Source of the DNA: Bacteroidales bacterium
GTDB taxonomy: Bacteria; Bacteroidota; Bacteroidia; Bacteroidales; Prolixibacteraceae
DNA length: 64,000 nucleotides
Assembly (NCBI GenBank): GCA_012729335.1
Contig: JAAYDJ010000025.1
Coordinates: forward strand, 1 to 64,000
Direction of reading: 5' to 3'
A model generated the notes under the pieces. It was not told the origin of the DNA, made no database searches, and saw nothing but the letters and a program-made list of their open reading frames with translations. A program made the translations under genes and the position numbers. Below are positions 27,536 through 35,226 of the stretch, one piece after another (positions within the stretch are counted from its first letter, which is position 1; every line of letters starts with the position of its first letter).

Positions 27536-29365
27536 ATGAAAAAGAATATATTCCTTTTGTTAGCGGTGGTGGCGCTCGTCATGAGCAGTTGCGAGGAGTT
27601 CCTGGACCGGCCGTCACTGACCACCATGGACGACAGCAACTACTGGACGAGTGAGAATAACCTGCGGTTGTTTGCCAACGGGTTCTACCAGAACTATTTT
27701 GTGGGGTACAATTCCGCCTGGGGGGTGGATTACACCCCGCTGCGCGGTTACTATTTCGCAGATGACTTCACCTCTTCCGGAAAACAGGGGGGCTTTGAAA
27801 CCCAGGCTCCCGCGTCACGGTATTCGACGAGTGAAACGGCGGCATGGCTGACCACCTATGCCGGACCTACCTGGAACTTTTCCTGGGTGCGCAAATCCAA
27901 TCTCTTCATCGAGCGGATTGAAACCATGAAAGGAGAATACCTCTCTGATAATGCCTATAAGCATTGGAGCGCCGTGGCACGCTTTTTCAGGGGCTATGAA
28001 TATTCCCGCCTGGTGAGCGTCTTCGGCGATGTCCCTTATTACGACAAGGTCGTGGGCGACGGTGAACTGGACCTCCTCTACAAGGACAGGGATCCGCGCA
28101 CCCTGGTCATGGACAAGGTCTACGACGATTTTGTCTATGCCCTGGAGAATATGGCCCTGAGCGACGGCAACAACCAGTATCTCAACCGTTATATTGCCGC
28201 CGGTTTCATCTCAAGGTTTATGTTGTTTGAGGGCACCTGGCAGAAATACCACCTCAACAATGCCGAAAAGGCAAAGAAATACCTGGAGCTGGCCGTCACT
28301 GCAGCCAACCTGGTGGCCTCTTCAGGCAAATACTCTTTTACCAGTGATTTCCGTTCCCTGTTCGGATCGTTTGACCTGGCCTCCAACAAGGAGGTGATCA
28401 TGTACCGTCATTACGATGCGGCCCTTGGGGTGACCCACCATGTGGCCTCATATTCCAACACGACCGAAAGCCAGGGGCCGGCGCCCAATCTGAGCCTGGC
28501 CAAGTCCTTTATCTGCAAGGACGGAAAGCCCTGGAAGCTTTCGGGAGTCGAGAACGCCGACAAACTCGATATCAAGACCATCGTGGCCACGCGCGATCCC
28601 CGCTTTGAGGCGACGTTCTGGGATGCCCCGCTCAAGGAATCGGCCACCCTTCTTTATGCCTGTAAGTTCATCGACAGGGTAGGACCCACCTATTACGGGA
28701 AGACCTATCCAGCCCAGTACGGATCCAACACAAATACCAACGATTATCCGGTGATGCGTTTGGCCGAGGTGGTTCTGAACTGGATTGAGGCCAAGGCCGA
28801 ACTGGCCACCATGGGGGGCGCCGCCGTCACCCAGGCTGACATTGACGCCTCCATCAATGCGATCCGCAGCCGTCCGCTCGATGCCACCGCCATTGCCAAG
28901 GGCATCACCAAAACGGCCCCGCTGACCCTGGCCGCCCTGCCCGACGATCCTGACCGGGATCCCGATGTGCCCGCCCTTCTGTGGGAAATCCGCCGCGAAA
29001 GACGCATGGAATTTGTTTTTGAGCATACCCGTCTGATGGACATCAAGCGGTGGAAAAAGATCAACTATATGAACGGAACGGCCAACCCCGACAATCTGCT
29101 CGGATTATGGATCAATTTCCAGACCGAGTATCCCGAATGGCTGGTCTCCTCAAAGGTCAATAAACTCAAAGTGAAAAAAGCCGACGGGACCATTGTGACC
29201 TACAATGGCACCAATGCGGCCGATATGGTGGGATACTACATTCCGGAGAATGTCTCGGACCGGGATCCCTTTACCGACAGGGTCTATCTGGCGCCGATAG
29301 GCAATACCCAGATCAGCGAGTATCTCGACAAGGGATTCACGCTAACCCAAACCCCTGGCTGGTAG
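27536..29365 (+). CDS. SusD/RagB family outer-membrane lipoprotein (second pair)
   Basis: This 609-residue lipoprotein starts with a signal ending VMSSC (Cys19) and an acidic start (EEFLDRPS) typical of SusD proteins. It has the RagB/SusD helical core (WSAVARFFRGYEYSRLVSVFGDVPYYDK, residues about 142-170) and the C-terminal SusD motif region (LLWEIRRERRMEFVFEHTR near 485, DIKRWKKI). It caps the upstream SusC barrel and binds ligand on the surface. A strong terminator lies just after its stop, so the pair probably forms a two-gene transcript. Confidence 0.92.
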   Translation: MKKNIFLLLAVVALVMSSCEEFLDRPSLTTMDDSNYWTSENNLRLFANGFYQNYFVGYNSAWGVDYTPLRGYYFADDFTSSGKQGGFETQAPASRYSTSETAAWLTTYAGPTWNFSWVRKSNLFIERIETMKGEYLSDNAYKHWSAVARFFRGYEYSRLVSVFGDVPYYDKVVGDGELDLLYKDRDPRTLVMDKVYDDFVYALENMALSDGNNQYLNRYIAAGFISRFMLFEGTWQKYHLNNAEKAKKYLELAVTAANLVASSGKYSFTSDFRSLFGSFDLASNKEVIMYRHYDAALGVTHHVASYSNTTESQGPAPNLSLAKSFICKDGKPWKLSGVENADKLDIKTIVATRDPRFEATFWDAPLKESATLLYACKFIDRVGPTYYGKTYPAQYGSNTNTNDYPVMRLAEVVLNWIEAKAELATMGGAAVTQADIDASINAIRSRPLDATAIAKGITKTAPLTLAALPDDPDRDPDVPALLWEIRRERRMEFVFEHTRLMDIKRWKKINYMNGTANPDNLLGLWINFQTEYPEWLVSSKVNKLKVKKADGTIVTYNGTNAADMVGYYIPENVSDRDPFTDRVYLAPIGNTQISEYLDKGFTLTQTPGW

Positions 29366-29374
29366 CCTTTCCTC

Positions 29375-29416
29375 AAAGAGATAAGGGCAGGTTTTTGCTG
29401 CCCTTATCTCTTTTCT
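29375..29416 (+). terminator. Strong rho-independent terminator after SusD
   Basis: A perfect 16-base-pair stem (AAAGAGATAAGGGCAG at 29375-29390 and its complement at 29398-29413) with a seven-base loop is followed by a short T/C-rich run. It ends the second SusC/D transcript. Confidence 0.9.
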
Positions 29417-29476
29417 TTCCCGGTGATTCCGGAAAAGAATGTTGTATCAGGGTTAAATTCCTTATTGAATAAACCG

Positions 29477-30196
29477 ATGGAAGAACTATTCGGAAAGATC
29501 CCGATCAGTCAGACGCTCAGCCAGAAGATCGAGCGCAAGATTGAGGAGGCTATCCGTCAGAAAAAGCTGGTTCCCGGTGCGAAGCTTCCTTCTGAAAGGG
29601 AGCTGTGCGAGAGTTTTGCCGTGAGCCGGACCGCCCTTCGCGAGGCGCTGCGCCGCCTGAGTGCGCGTGGACTGATTTCCGTGCGCAAGGGCAGCGGAAT
29701 GTTCGTGTCAGAAATAAAAACCGAAGACGCGATCAAGTCGCTTAATTTGTATTATGACCTGAAGTTTGACACCAACCTCATCAGCCAGATCATCGAGGTG
29801 CGCCGTCTCTTTGAGCCGGAGATTGCCCGGCTGGCCTCCCAAAACCATGCCCGGGAGGATCTGGATCTGCTCAGGGAAAATCTTCTGGAGCTGATCAACT
29901 GTGATCCTGACAACACCCAGATGGAGGTGGACCTGATCAACAGGTTTCACATGAACCTTTCCAAGGCAACGGGAAACCCGATTATCATGATCACCATGGA
30001 ACCCATCTATACATTGCTTCCCCGGATGCGCAACCTGATTTATGGGAACATCGAGGGAGAAAAGGAGTATACCGTCAGATTGCAGCAGAAGATACTTGAT
30101 GCCGTGGAACTTCGCGATGGCCAGAAGGCCTGGCAGTACTCCGTGGAGCTGCTCGAGCGAAATATGGATGTCTACAACAGGTATTTCAAAAACTGA
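29477..30196 (+). CDS. FadR/GntR-family transcriptional regulator
   Basis: This is a 239-residue DNA-binding regulator. The winged helix is at about residues 10-75 (LVPGAKLPSERELCESF, SRTALREALRRLSARGLI) and the FCD effector-binding helical domain follows, with acidic and histidine residues (FEPEIARLASQN, RFHMNLSKATGNP) that bind metal and a small carboxylic acid in this family. I use the ATG at 29477; an upstream GTG at 29423 is in frame but lies only seven bases from the SusD terminator. Its place between SusC/D and the phosphoesterase suggests it controls one or both, with an organic acid or sugar acid as signal. Confidence 0.85.
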   Translation: MEELFGKIPISQTLSQKIERKIEEAIRQKKLVPGAKLPSERELCESFAVSRTALREALRRLSARGLISVRKGSGMFVSEIKTEDAIKSLNLYYDLKFDTNLISQIIEVRRLFEPEIARLASQNHAREDLDLLRENLLELINCDPDNTQMEVDLINRFHMNLSKATGNPIIMITMEPIYTLLPRMRNLIYGNIEGEKEYTVRLQQKILDAVELRDGQKAWQYSVELLERNMDVYNRYFKN

Positions 30197-30231
30197 AAAA
30201 CCTGATAACCTCCAGTCCGAAATGCCGGAAT

Positions 30232-30268
30232 AAAAGGCCATGCGGGGGCTCCTCCGTGTGGCCTTTTT
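30232..30268 (+). terminator. Rho-independent terminator after the FadR gene
   Basis: AAAAGGCCA at 30232-30240 pairs with TGGCCTTTT at 30259-30267 and the stem extends inward through GC and wobble pairs, followed by T-rich sequence. The ATG at 30240 lies inside this stem, which argues against it as a gene start. Confidence 0.75.
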
Positions 30269-30302
30269 GCCTATTTTAGGGAAGCGGATAATATCCATTG
30301 AC

Positions 30303-32192
30303 ATGAAAGGATCCAGTATGAATATCAGAGATTTTATGCTTGCGCTTTTGCTGATGTGGCCGGTGATCACCGAAGCGCAACCGTTTAGTTTTGCCCATGT
30401 GACCGATACCCATGTGGGAGGATCCACAGGTGCTGAGGATCTTGAACGCACGGTGCGCGACCTCAATGCCCAGGCAGGTATTGATTTTGTCCTGGTGACC
30501 GGGGATGTGACCGAATTCGGTTCGCGGGAGGAGCTTGAAGAAGCCCGCAGAATCCTTGACGGCCTTCAAAAACCCTGGTATGCGGTTCCGGGAAACCATG
30601 ATTCCAAATGGTCGGAAAGCGGGTGCAACGATTTCGTACAGGTTTTTGGGGCTGAAAACTTCGTGTTTGAAAAGGGAGGCCTCCTTTTTATTGGTACGGC
30701 CAGCGGGCCCAACATGCGCATGGCTCCCGCCCTGGTTCCCCGTGAACAATTGCTTTGGCTCGATTCCGTGCTGACGGCCATGAAGGACCCCGTGCTACCG
30801 GTGATTTTCATTAACCATTACCCCCTCGACGCGTCGATGTCGAACAGCGGTAAGGTACTGGAGCTGCTTAAATCACGGAACGTAAGGGTTTCTCTCATGG
30901 GCCACGGCCATAACAACAAGCTTTTTGATTTCGGGGGGCTTCCGGGAGTGATGGCCCGGTCCAACCTGAGAGCGGGGAGGGAGACTGGCGGATATAACAT
31001 TGTCACAGTCACCAGGGATACCCTCTTTTTTGCAGAGCGGGTGACCGGCCGGGAAACCCTGCCGGTGTGGTGCAAAATCCCGCTCAAGGGGAACCCGGAG
31101 TACAGCCGGTCACCTGAAGTGATGAAGGAATGGACGGAGGTTCCGGTTCCCACCAAAATATACTCCACATCCGCCTCCGGGGCCAGTGCGCCAGTCCGTG
31201 TGATGTGGGAGGTTACCGATCCCAGTGATATCGGAGCCGGTGTGGCCGCCAGGGGGCATATTGTGGTGTATACCCGCACCGACGGGCATATTGTGGCCCG
31301 TGATCTGAAGGATGGCCGGGTGATCTGGACCTTCCGGACCGGGGGGAAGCTGTTTTCGACTCCCGCCATCCGCGGGAACAAGGTCGTTTGCCCTTCCACC
31401 GATGGCCACATCAGGTGCCTGGATCTGAAGGACGGCTCCCTGTTGTGGGATTTTCCCACTCCCAGGCCAATTGTGGCCTCCCCGGTCATTGGTGGCCAAC
31501 GGGTGTTCACAGGATCCTCCGAAGGGGTATTCAGGGCCAACCGGTTGAAGGACGGTGCACAACTCTGGCAGTATGACTCTGTCCGGAATTTCGTGGAAAC
31601 GCGTCCCCTGCTTTACCGGGGTGCCGTATATTTCGGTTCCTGGGGAAACAGCTTTTACGCCCTTGACCAGAAGAATGGAGCGCTTCAATGGACACGCGAA
31701 AAGTATGCCAACAGAATGCTCTCCCCGGCCGCGGTGTGGCCTGTGGCTGCCCGCGGTAAAATATTCATTGTCGCTCCCGACCGGAGAATGACCGCCCTGG
31801 ATGCGGCCACAGGACGTGAGATCTGGGATTCCGGAAAATGGTCGTGCCGTGAATCCATAGGCATTTCCGGAGATAAAAAGGAGGTTTATATCAAAAACAT
31901 GACCGAAGGAAATGTGCTGGCTTTGGAAACGCGGTGCGACAGCCAGAAGGTGGTGTGGGAGTGTGAAGCCGGACTGGGTTATGAAATCGCACCTTCACCC
32001 GTTACCCAAAAGGGCGATCTGCTTTTTGTTCCCACCACCAGCGGAGTGATATATGCCATTGACAGAAAGGAAAACCGTGTAGTCTGGAAATATCAGGCTG
32101 GGGAGGCCCTGATTAATCACATCCTGCCGGTCGGGGGGAGAAGGTTACTGGTCACCACCTTTGATGGAAAGGTGGTTTGCCTGCGGTATTGA
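30303..32192 (+). CDS. Secreted metallophosphoesterase fused to a PQQ-type propeller
   Basis: From the ATG at 30303 the protein has 629 residues; a second ATG at 30318, preceded by AAAGGA, is also possible. A signal peptide ends near TEAQ. The calcineurin-like phosphoesterase domain (about residues 26-255) shows the metal motifs DTHVGG, GDVTEFGSREE, GNHD, INHYP and GHGHNNK. Residues about 300-625 form a PQQ/pyrrolo-quinoline-type beta-propeller with repeated blades such as IVARDLKDGRVIWTF, IRCLDLKDGSLLWDF and IYAIDRKENRVVWKY. The phosphoesterase probably hydrolyses a phosphomonoester or diester in the periplasm; the propeller may bind the substrate. Substrate unknown. No upstream co-transcribed gene is evident. 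Confidence 0.88.
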   Translation: MKGSSMNIRDFMLALLLMWPVITEAQPFSFAHVTDTHVGGSTGAEDLERTVRDLNAQAGIDFVLVTGDVTEFGSREELEEARRILDGLQKPWYAVPGNHDSKWSESGCNDFVQVFGAENFVFEKGGLLFIGTASGPNMRMAPALVPREQLLWLDSVLTAMKDPVLPVIFINHYPLDASMSNSGKVLELLKSRNVRVSLMGHGHNNKLFDFGGLPGVMARSNLRAGRETGGYNIVTVTRDTLFFAERVTGRETLPVWCKIPLKGNPEYSRSPEVMKEWTEVPVPTKIYSTSASGASAPVRVMWEVTDPSDIGAGVAARGHIVVYTRTDGHIVARDLKDGRVIWTFRTGGKLFSTPAIRGNKVVCPSTDGHIRCLDLKDGSLLWDFPTPRPIVASPVIGGQRVFTGSSEGVFRANRLKDGAQLWQYDSVRNFVETRPLLYRGAVYFGSWGNSFYALDQKNGALQWTREKYANRMLSPAAVWPVAARGKIFIVAPDRRMTALDAATGREIWDSGKWSCRESIGISGDKKEVYIKNMTEGNVLALETRCDSQKVVWECEAGLGYEIAPSPVTQKGDLLFVPTTSGVIYAIDRKENRVVWKYQAGEALINHILPVGGRRLLVTTFDGKVVCLRY

Positions 32193-32246
32193 CAGATGGT
32201 TTACCTGAATGGTGTCGCTGAGCCGGTTGGCAGGGGGATAAAAGAG

Positions 32247-32318
32247 TGACCTCACCGGGAATCGAACCCAGATCACAAGAACCGGAATCTTGTATTTTAT
32301 CCATTAAACTATGAGGCC
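32247..32318 (-). tRNA. tRNA-Arg (anticodon CCG)
   Basis: On the minus strand a full cloverleaf can be drawn: a seven-pair acceptor stem (GGCCTCA with TGAGGTC, one G-T), a four-pair D stem with GG in the loop, an anticodon stem CAAGA/TCTTG with loop TTCCGGT giving anticodon CCG, and a T arm with TTCGATT. The discriminator is A and no CCA is encoded. It reads CGG arginine codons. Confidence 0.92.
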
Positions 32319-32351
32319 GTCTGTCATGCCGGATTTCTCCGGAATGCGTGG

Positions 32352-32359
32352 CAAAAATA
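32352..32359 (-). promoter_or_regulatory. Candidate -7 element of the tRNA-Arg gene
   Basis: On the minus strand TATTTTTG matches TAnnTTTG and lies 34 bases before the tRNA 5' end. A clear -33 TTG at the right spacing is not visible, so only half the promoter is supported. Confidence 0.4.
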
Positions 32360-32493
32360 GCAAAACTTTGTGAATTGAGGTAGCTCCTGTTCATTTCTTT
32401 CATCTCATTTCCTGGTACCCCATTCAAGCTCCTTCAGGAAGCCCCGTTTATTAATTATTGTTAACAAGTATGTTGATAACCTGTCGGCAAATT

Positions 32494-32525
32494 TTGATAA
32501 AAAAAGGAGCCTCCCCTTAAATTTG
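32494..32525 (+). promoter_or_regulatory. Promoter of the HD hydrolase gene
   Basis: TTG at 32494-32496 (within TTTTG), a 21-base spacer and TAAATTTG at 32518-32525 match the Bacteroidota promoter. A small hairpin (GGGCTT/AAGCCC, 32525-32541) follows at the predicted transcript start, seven bases before the ATG. Confidence 0.65.
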
Positions 32526-32547
32526 GGCTTCATAAAAGCCCGATCCT

Positions 32548-33336
32548 ATGACTCACTTTGATTTTGAGATAAAAAGCCGTCAGTTTTTCGATTCTTTCCT
32601 GATGTTTTACTCCGGCTGGAACAAAGGTCAGATTTCCAGGGTAGAGATTAAGAAGCGCCATTCGGAGCGTGTGGCAGAGCTTTCGGGGCTGATTGCCGCC
32701 TCCCTTCACCTTGACCGGGAGGAGGTCGCCCTGGCCAGGAGCATCGGGCTGCTCCATGATATTGGCAGGTTCCCCCAGCTCATCAAGTACAACACCTTTG
32801 ATGATTCGGTCTCGGAAGACCATTCCAAAATGGCTTTGGAGGAACTGGAGCGTGTCGGTTTGTTGCAGGGACTCACCCCCGAAACGGCTGCAATCGTGCA
32901 TGGTGCCATTTTTCATCACAACAAGGAAGAAATCCCTTCAGAACTGACAGCTGAAGAACAACTCTTCTGCCGCATCGTACGCGATGCCGACAAACTGGAT
33001 ATTCTGCAGTCGCTGACCGATTACTATGCCAACCCTTCAGACCCCGCCGACCATACCCTTTCCTGGAAAATACAGGGCGGCAGGGGAATTTCGGAAAGTG
33101 TGGTCACCGCGGCCAAAAGCGGAAAGACCGTCAGAAAGGAATATGTCCGTACAGGCGATGATGTCAAGGTGATGCAGCTCTCCTGGGTGTATGACCTTAA
33201 TTTCAAGGCCTCCTTCCGCATTCTGGCATCGGAACAGTATGTAGACAAGATATACCGTGCGCTGCCCAAAAGGGATGATGTGTTTGACATCTACCGTGTG
33301 GCACGGATTTATCTGGAAAACAAATTTCTCAACTGA
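32548..33336 (+). CDS. HD-domain phosphohydrolase
   Basis: The 262-residue protein is cytoplasmic (no signal). It carries the HD metal-dependent phosphohydrolase pattern: His41 region in KKRHSERVAEL, the HD pair in GLLHDIGRFPQ near residue 72, later histidines in AIVHGAIFHHN near 119, and an aspartate in VRDADKLDIL near 150. These proteins dephosphorylate nucleotides or small phosphate esters; the exact substrate is not clear from sequence. It has its own promoter and its 3' end overlaps the convergent galU gene by eight bases. No partner gene is obvious. Confidence 0.8.
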   Translation: MTHFDFEIKSRQFFDSFLMFYSGWNKGQISRVEIKKRHSERVAELSGLIAASLHLDREEVALARSIGLLHDIGRFPQLIKYNTFDDSVSEDHSKMALEELERVGLLQGLTPETAAIVHGAIFHHNKEEIPSELTAEEQLFCRIVRDADKLDILQSLTDYYANPSDPADHTLSWKIQGGRGISESVVTAAKSGKTVRKEYVRTGDDVKVMQLSWVYDLNFKASFRILASEQYVDKIYRALPKRDDVFDIYRVARIYLENKFLN

Positions 33337-34225
33337 CCGGAGGTATTCCCGTTGATGGCAGGGTTCCGGTAAAAGAGACCAGCCACTGCTTCAGTTCTGT
33401 GCCGATTTCAGGGTCATTGAGCCCATAAATGAGATTGGTTTTAAGGAATCCCAGCTTATTTCCGATATCATACCGTTTCCCCCGGAAGACCATGCCATAC
33501 ATGGGAAAATGCCTGACCATCAGTCGCATGGCGTCGGTGAGCTGGATCTCGTTGTTTTTTCCGGGAAGGATATTCTCCAGAAAATCGAAGATCTCGGGTG
33601 TGAAGACATACCGGCTGGCAATGGCCAGGTTGGAGGGGGCCTCTTCGGGGGAGGGTTTCTCAATCCAGTTGTCGGCCTGAAGGATTCTTTCACCTACCGG
33701 GAAGCCGCTGATCACCCCGTAGCGATGGATCAGTTCAGGCTTAACCTCCTCCAGGGCTACCACTGAACTGCGGTAACGCTCATATACCTCTATAAGCTGG
33801 CGGGTGACGGGCTCTCCATCGCTTTGTATCAGGGTGTCGCCCAGTAAAATGGCAAACGGTTCATTGTTGACATGATACCGGGCCAGTCTGATGGCATCGC
33901 CCAGTCCGTTCATCTCCTTTTGCCAGACGAAGTGGATGTTGGCCATTTCCGAGATCTTCCGGATTTTCTCCAGCATTTCAAAGTTTCCTTTCTCCAGGAG
34001 GGTCTCTTCCAGAAGGGGACTGCGGTCAAAGTGCTCCTCAATGGCTCTTTTTCCTTTTCCGATGATCATCAGAATGTCGGTAATCCCTGAGGCTACGGCC
34101 TCTTCGACGACATACTGGATCACCGGCGTGTCGACAATGGGAATCATCTCCTTGGGCTGCGATTTGGTGATTGGCAGGAACCGGGTACCGTATCCGGCTG
34201 CCGGAATGACGGCTTTTCTGATCAT
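33329..34225 (-). CDS. galU: UTP--glucose-1-phosphate uridylyltransferase
   Basis: This 298-residue nucleotidyltransferase has the GalU signature KAVIPAAGYGTRFLPITKSQPKEM at its start (residues 3 to about 26), VIQYVVEEAVASGI and the later LLGDT and IEKPSPEEAPSNLAI segments. It makes UDP-glucose from UTP and glucose-1-phosphate, in the cytoplasm. It overlaps the upstream sugar-kinase gene by four bases (ATGA junction) and so is the last gene of a three-gene minus-strand operon. Because the kinase looks like a glucuronokinase, this copy may instead act on glucuronate-1-phosphate; that cannot be decided from the motifs. Confidence 0.9.
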   Translation of the reverse strand: MIRKAVIPAAGYGTRFLPITKSQPKEMIPIVDTPVIQYVVEEAVASGITDILMIIGKGKRAIEEHFDRSPLLEETLLEKGNFEMLEKIRKISEMANIHFVWQKEMNGLGDAIRLARYHVNNEPFAILLGDTLIQSDGEPVTRQLIEVYERYRSSVVALEEVKPELIHRYGVISGFPVGERILQADNWIEKPSPEEAPSNLAIASRYVFTPEIFDFLENILPGKNNEIQLTDAMRLMVRHFPMYGMVFRGKRYDIGNKLGFLKTNLIYGLNDPEIGTELKQWLVSFTGTLPSTGIPPVS

Positions 34226-35226
34226 TGGCGGGTGACAATTTCTGGTTTGATCACGTCAATCTGGTGCGCATGCATGACCTCCCGGAGGTGGTTAAACATC
34301 TCTTCATCGTGGTAGGTGCCGATGATCGCGCCTCCCGAACCTGTGAACTTGGCGCTGACGCCTGTAGAGCGGGCCAGTTCCACCATTTCCGTATTCCCGG
34401 GAGATATGGCGATGGTCTTTCTTCGGAGGTCAAAATTCTCATTCATCAGTTCGTGCATGGCCCGGAAATCCTTTCTTTTCATGGCTTCCATAAAGCTGGT
34501 GGTCAGTTCGCCCCAGCGGGCAACGGCTGCCAGAACCTCAGGATCCCCGAATTCGAAGCGGGCCCGCAGGTTATTATGTGTCACCTCGGTTCCTTCCGAG
34601 AGGGTTTTTCTGTAGGCGATATAGAACGAAGGAAAACACCGGGCATCAAGGGGATGGTAGATGCCATAACCCCTGCTTTCCATATGTTCCCTGTTGAAAT
34701 CCATGAACACCGGATGTTCAAAAGCCTGCGCCACACGGTCCTGCAGTCCTGCGGCAATACCCAGTTCACCCGCTTCAACCGATAAAACCAGATTGGCCAG
34801 GATCTCTGGCGCAATTTTCACGCCAAAAAACTGCTTCAGCGCTTTAAAACAGGCGGTGATAATAGCGCTCGATCCTGCCAGACCCAACCGCAGGGGAATG
34901 GTGGAATGGTACCGGATGGTGAAATTGCGCTGGTCGAGCGGGATGCCGTTCTTCGAACAATATTCGTAGAAGACCTTCACCGATGCTTTCAAAAGCCGGA
35001 GCCCTCCGTAGTACCCCGCGTAACTGACATCGTCGGCCAGCTCCTTCATCCCGCTGAATTTCACCAGGTCGAGTCTCTCGGGTCTGATCTCCAGTTCAGG
35101 GGTCTCATACAACTGCACACGCGCTATGAAGTTGGAAAAGACGAAGGCAATGGTCTTTCCGAAATATCCGTCGGATGGATTTCCGATGACCGCGGCACGG
35201 GGATAACTGTATGTTTCAATAATCAT
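34222..35226 (-). CDS. GHMP-family sugar kinase, glucuronokinase-like
   Basis: The 334-residue protein has all three GHMP kinase motifs: an N-terminal NPSDGYFGKTI stretch (about residues 16-26), the phosphate-binding loop PLRLGLAGSSAI (about 111-122) and the C-terminal KFTGSGGAIIG near 292. The segments YYGGLRLL, ELGIAAGLQDRVAQ and MNENFDLRR recall plant glucuronokinase, which makes glucuronate-1-phosphate, more than galactokinase or heptose kinases. With GalU next to it, the pair could salvage free glucuronate to UDP-glucuronate. The gene overlaps its neighbours on both sides by four bases, so the three proteins are made together. Substrate is inferred; a heptose or other sugar acid is possible. 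Confidence 0.78.
   Translation of the reverse strand: MIIETYSYPRAAVIGNPSDGYFGKTIAFVFSNFIARVQLYETPELEIRPERLDLVKFSGMKELADDVSYAGYYGGLRLLKASVKVFYEYCSKNGIPLDQRNFTIRYHSTIPLRLGLAGSSAIITACFKALKQFFGVKIAPEILANLVLSVEAGELGIAAGLQDRVAQAFEHPVFMDFNREHMESRGYGIYHPLDARCFPSFYIAYRKTLSEGTEVTHNNLRARFEFGDPEVLAAVARWGELTTSFMEAMKRKDFRAMHELMNENFDLRRKTIAISPGNTEMVELARSTGVSAKFTGSGGAIIGTYHDEEMFNHLREVMHAHQIDVIKPEIVTRQ

Noticed and set aside
29423-29476. GTG start for the FadR-type regulator
   Set aside because: It begins only seven bases after the SusD terminator, leaving almost no room for a promoter and leader; the ATG at 29477 gives the usual family start.
30240-30302. 21-residue N-terminal extension of the phosphoesterase
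   Set aside because: Its ATG is inside the stem of the terminator after the FadR gene, and it would place extra residues before a good signal peptide.
32247-32318. tRNA-Arg as an integration site of a mobile element
   Set aside because: No integrase, direct repeat of the tRNA end or foreign gene block was seen on either side.
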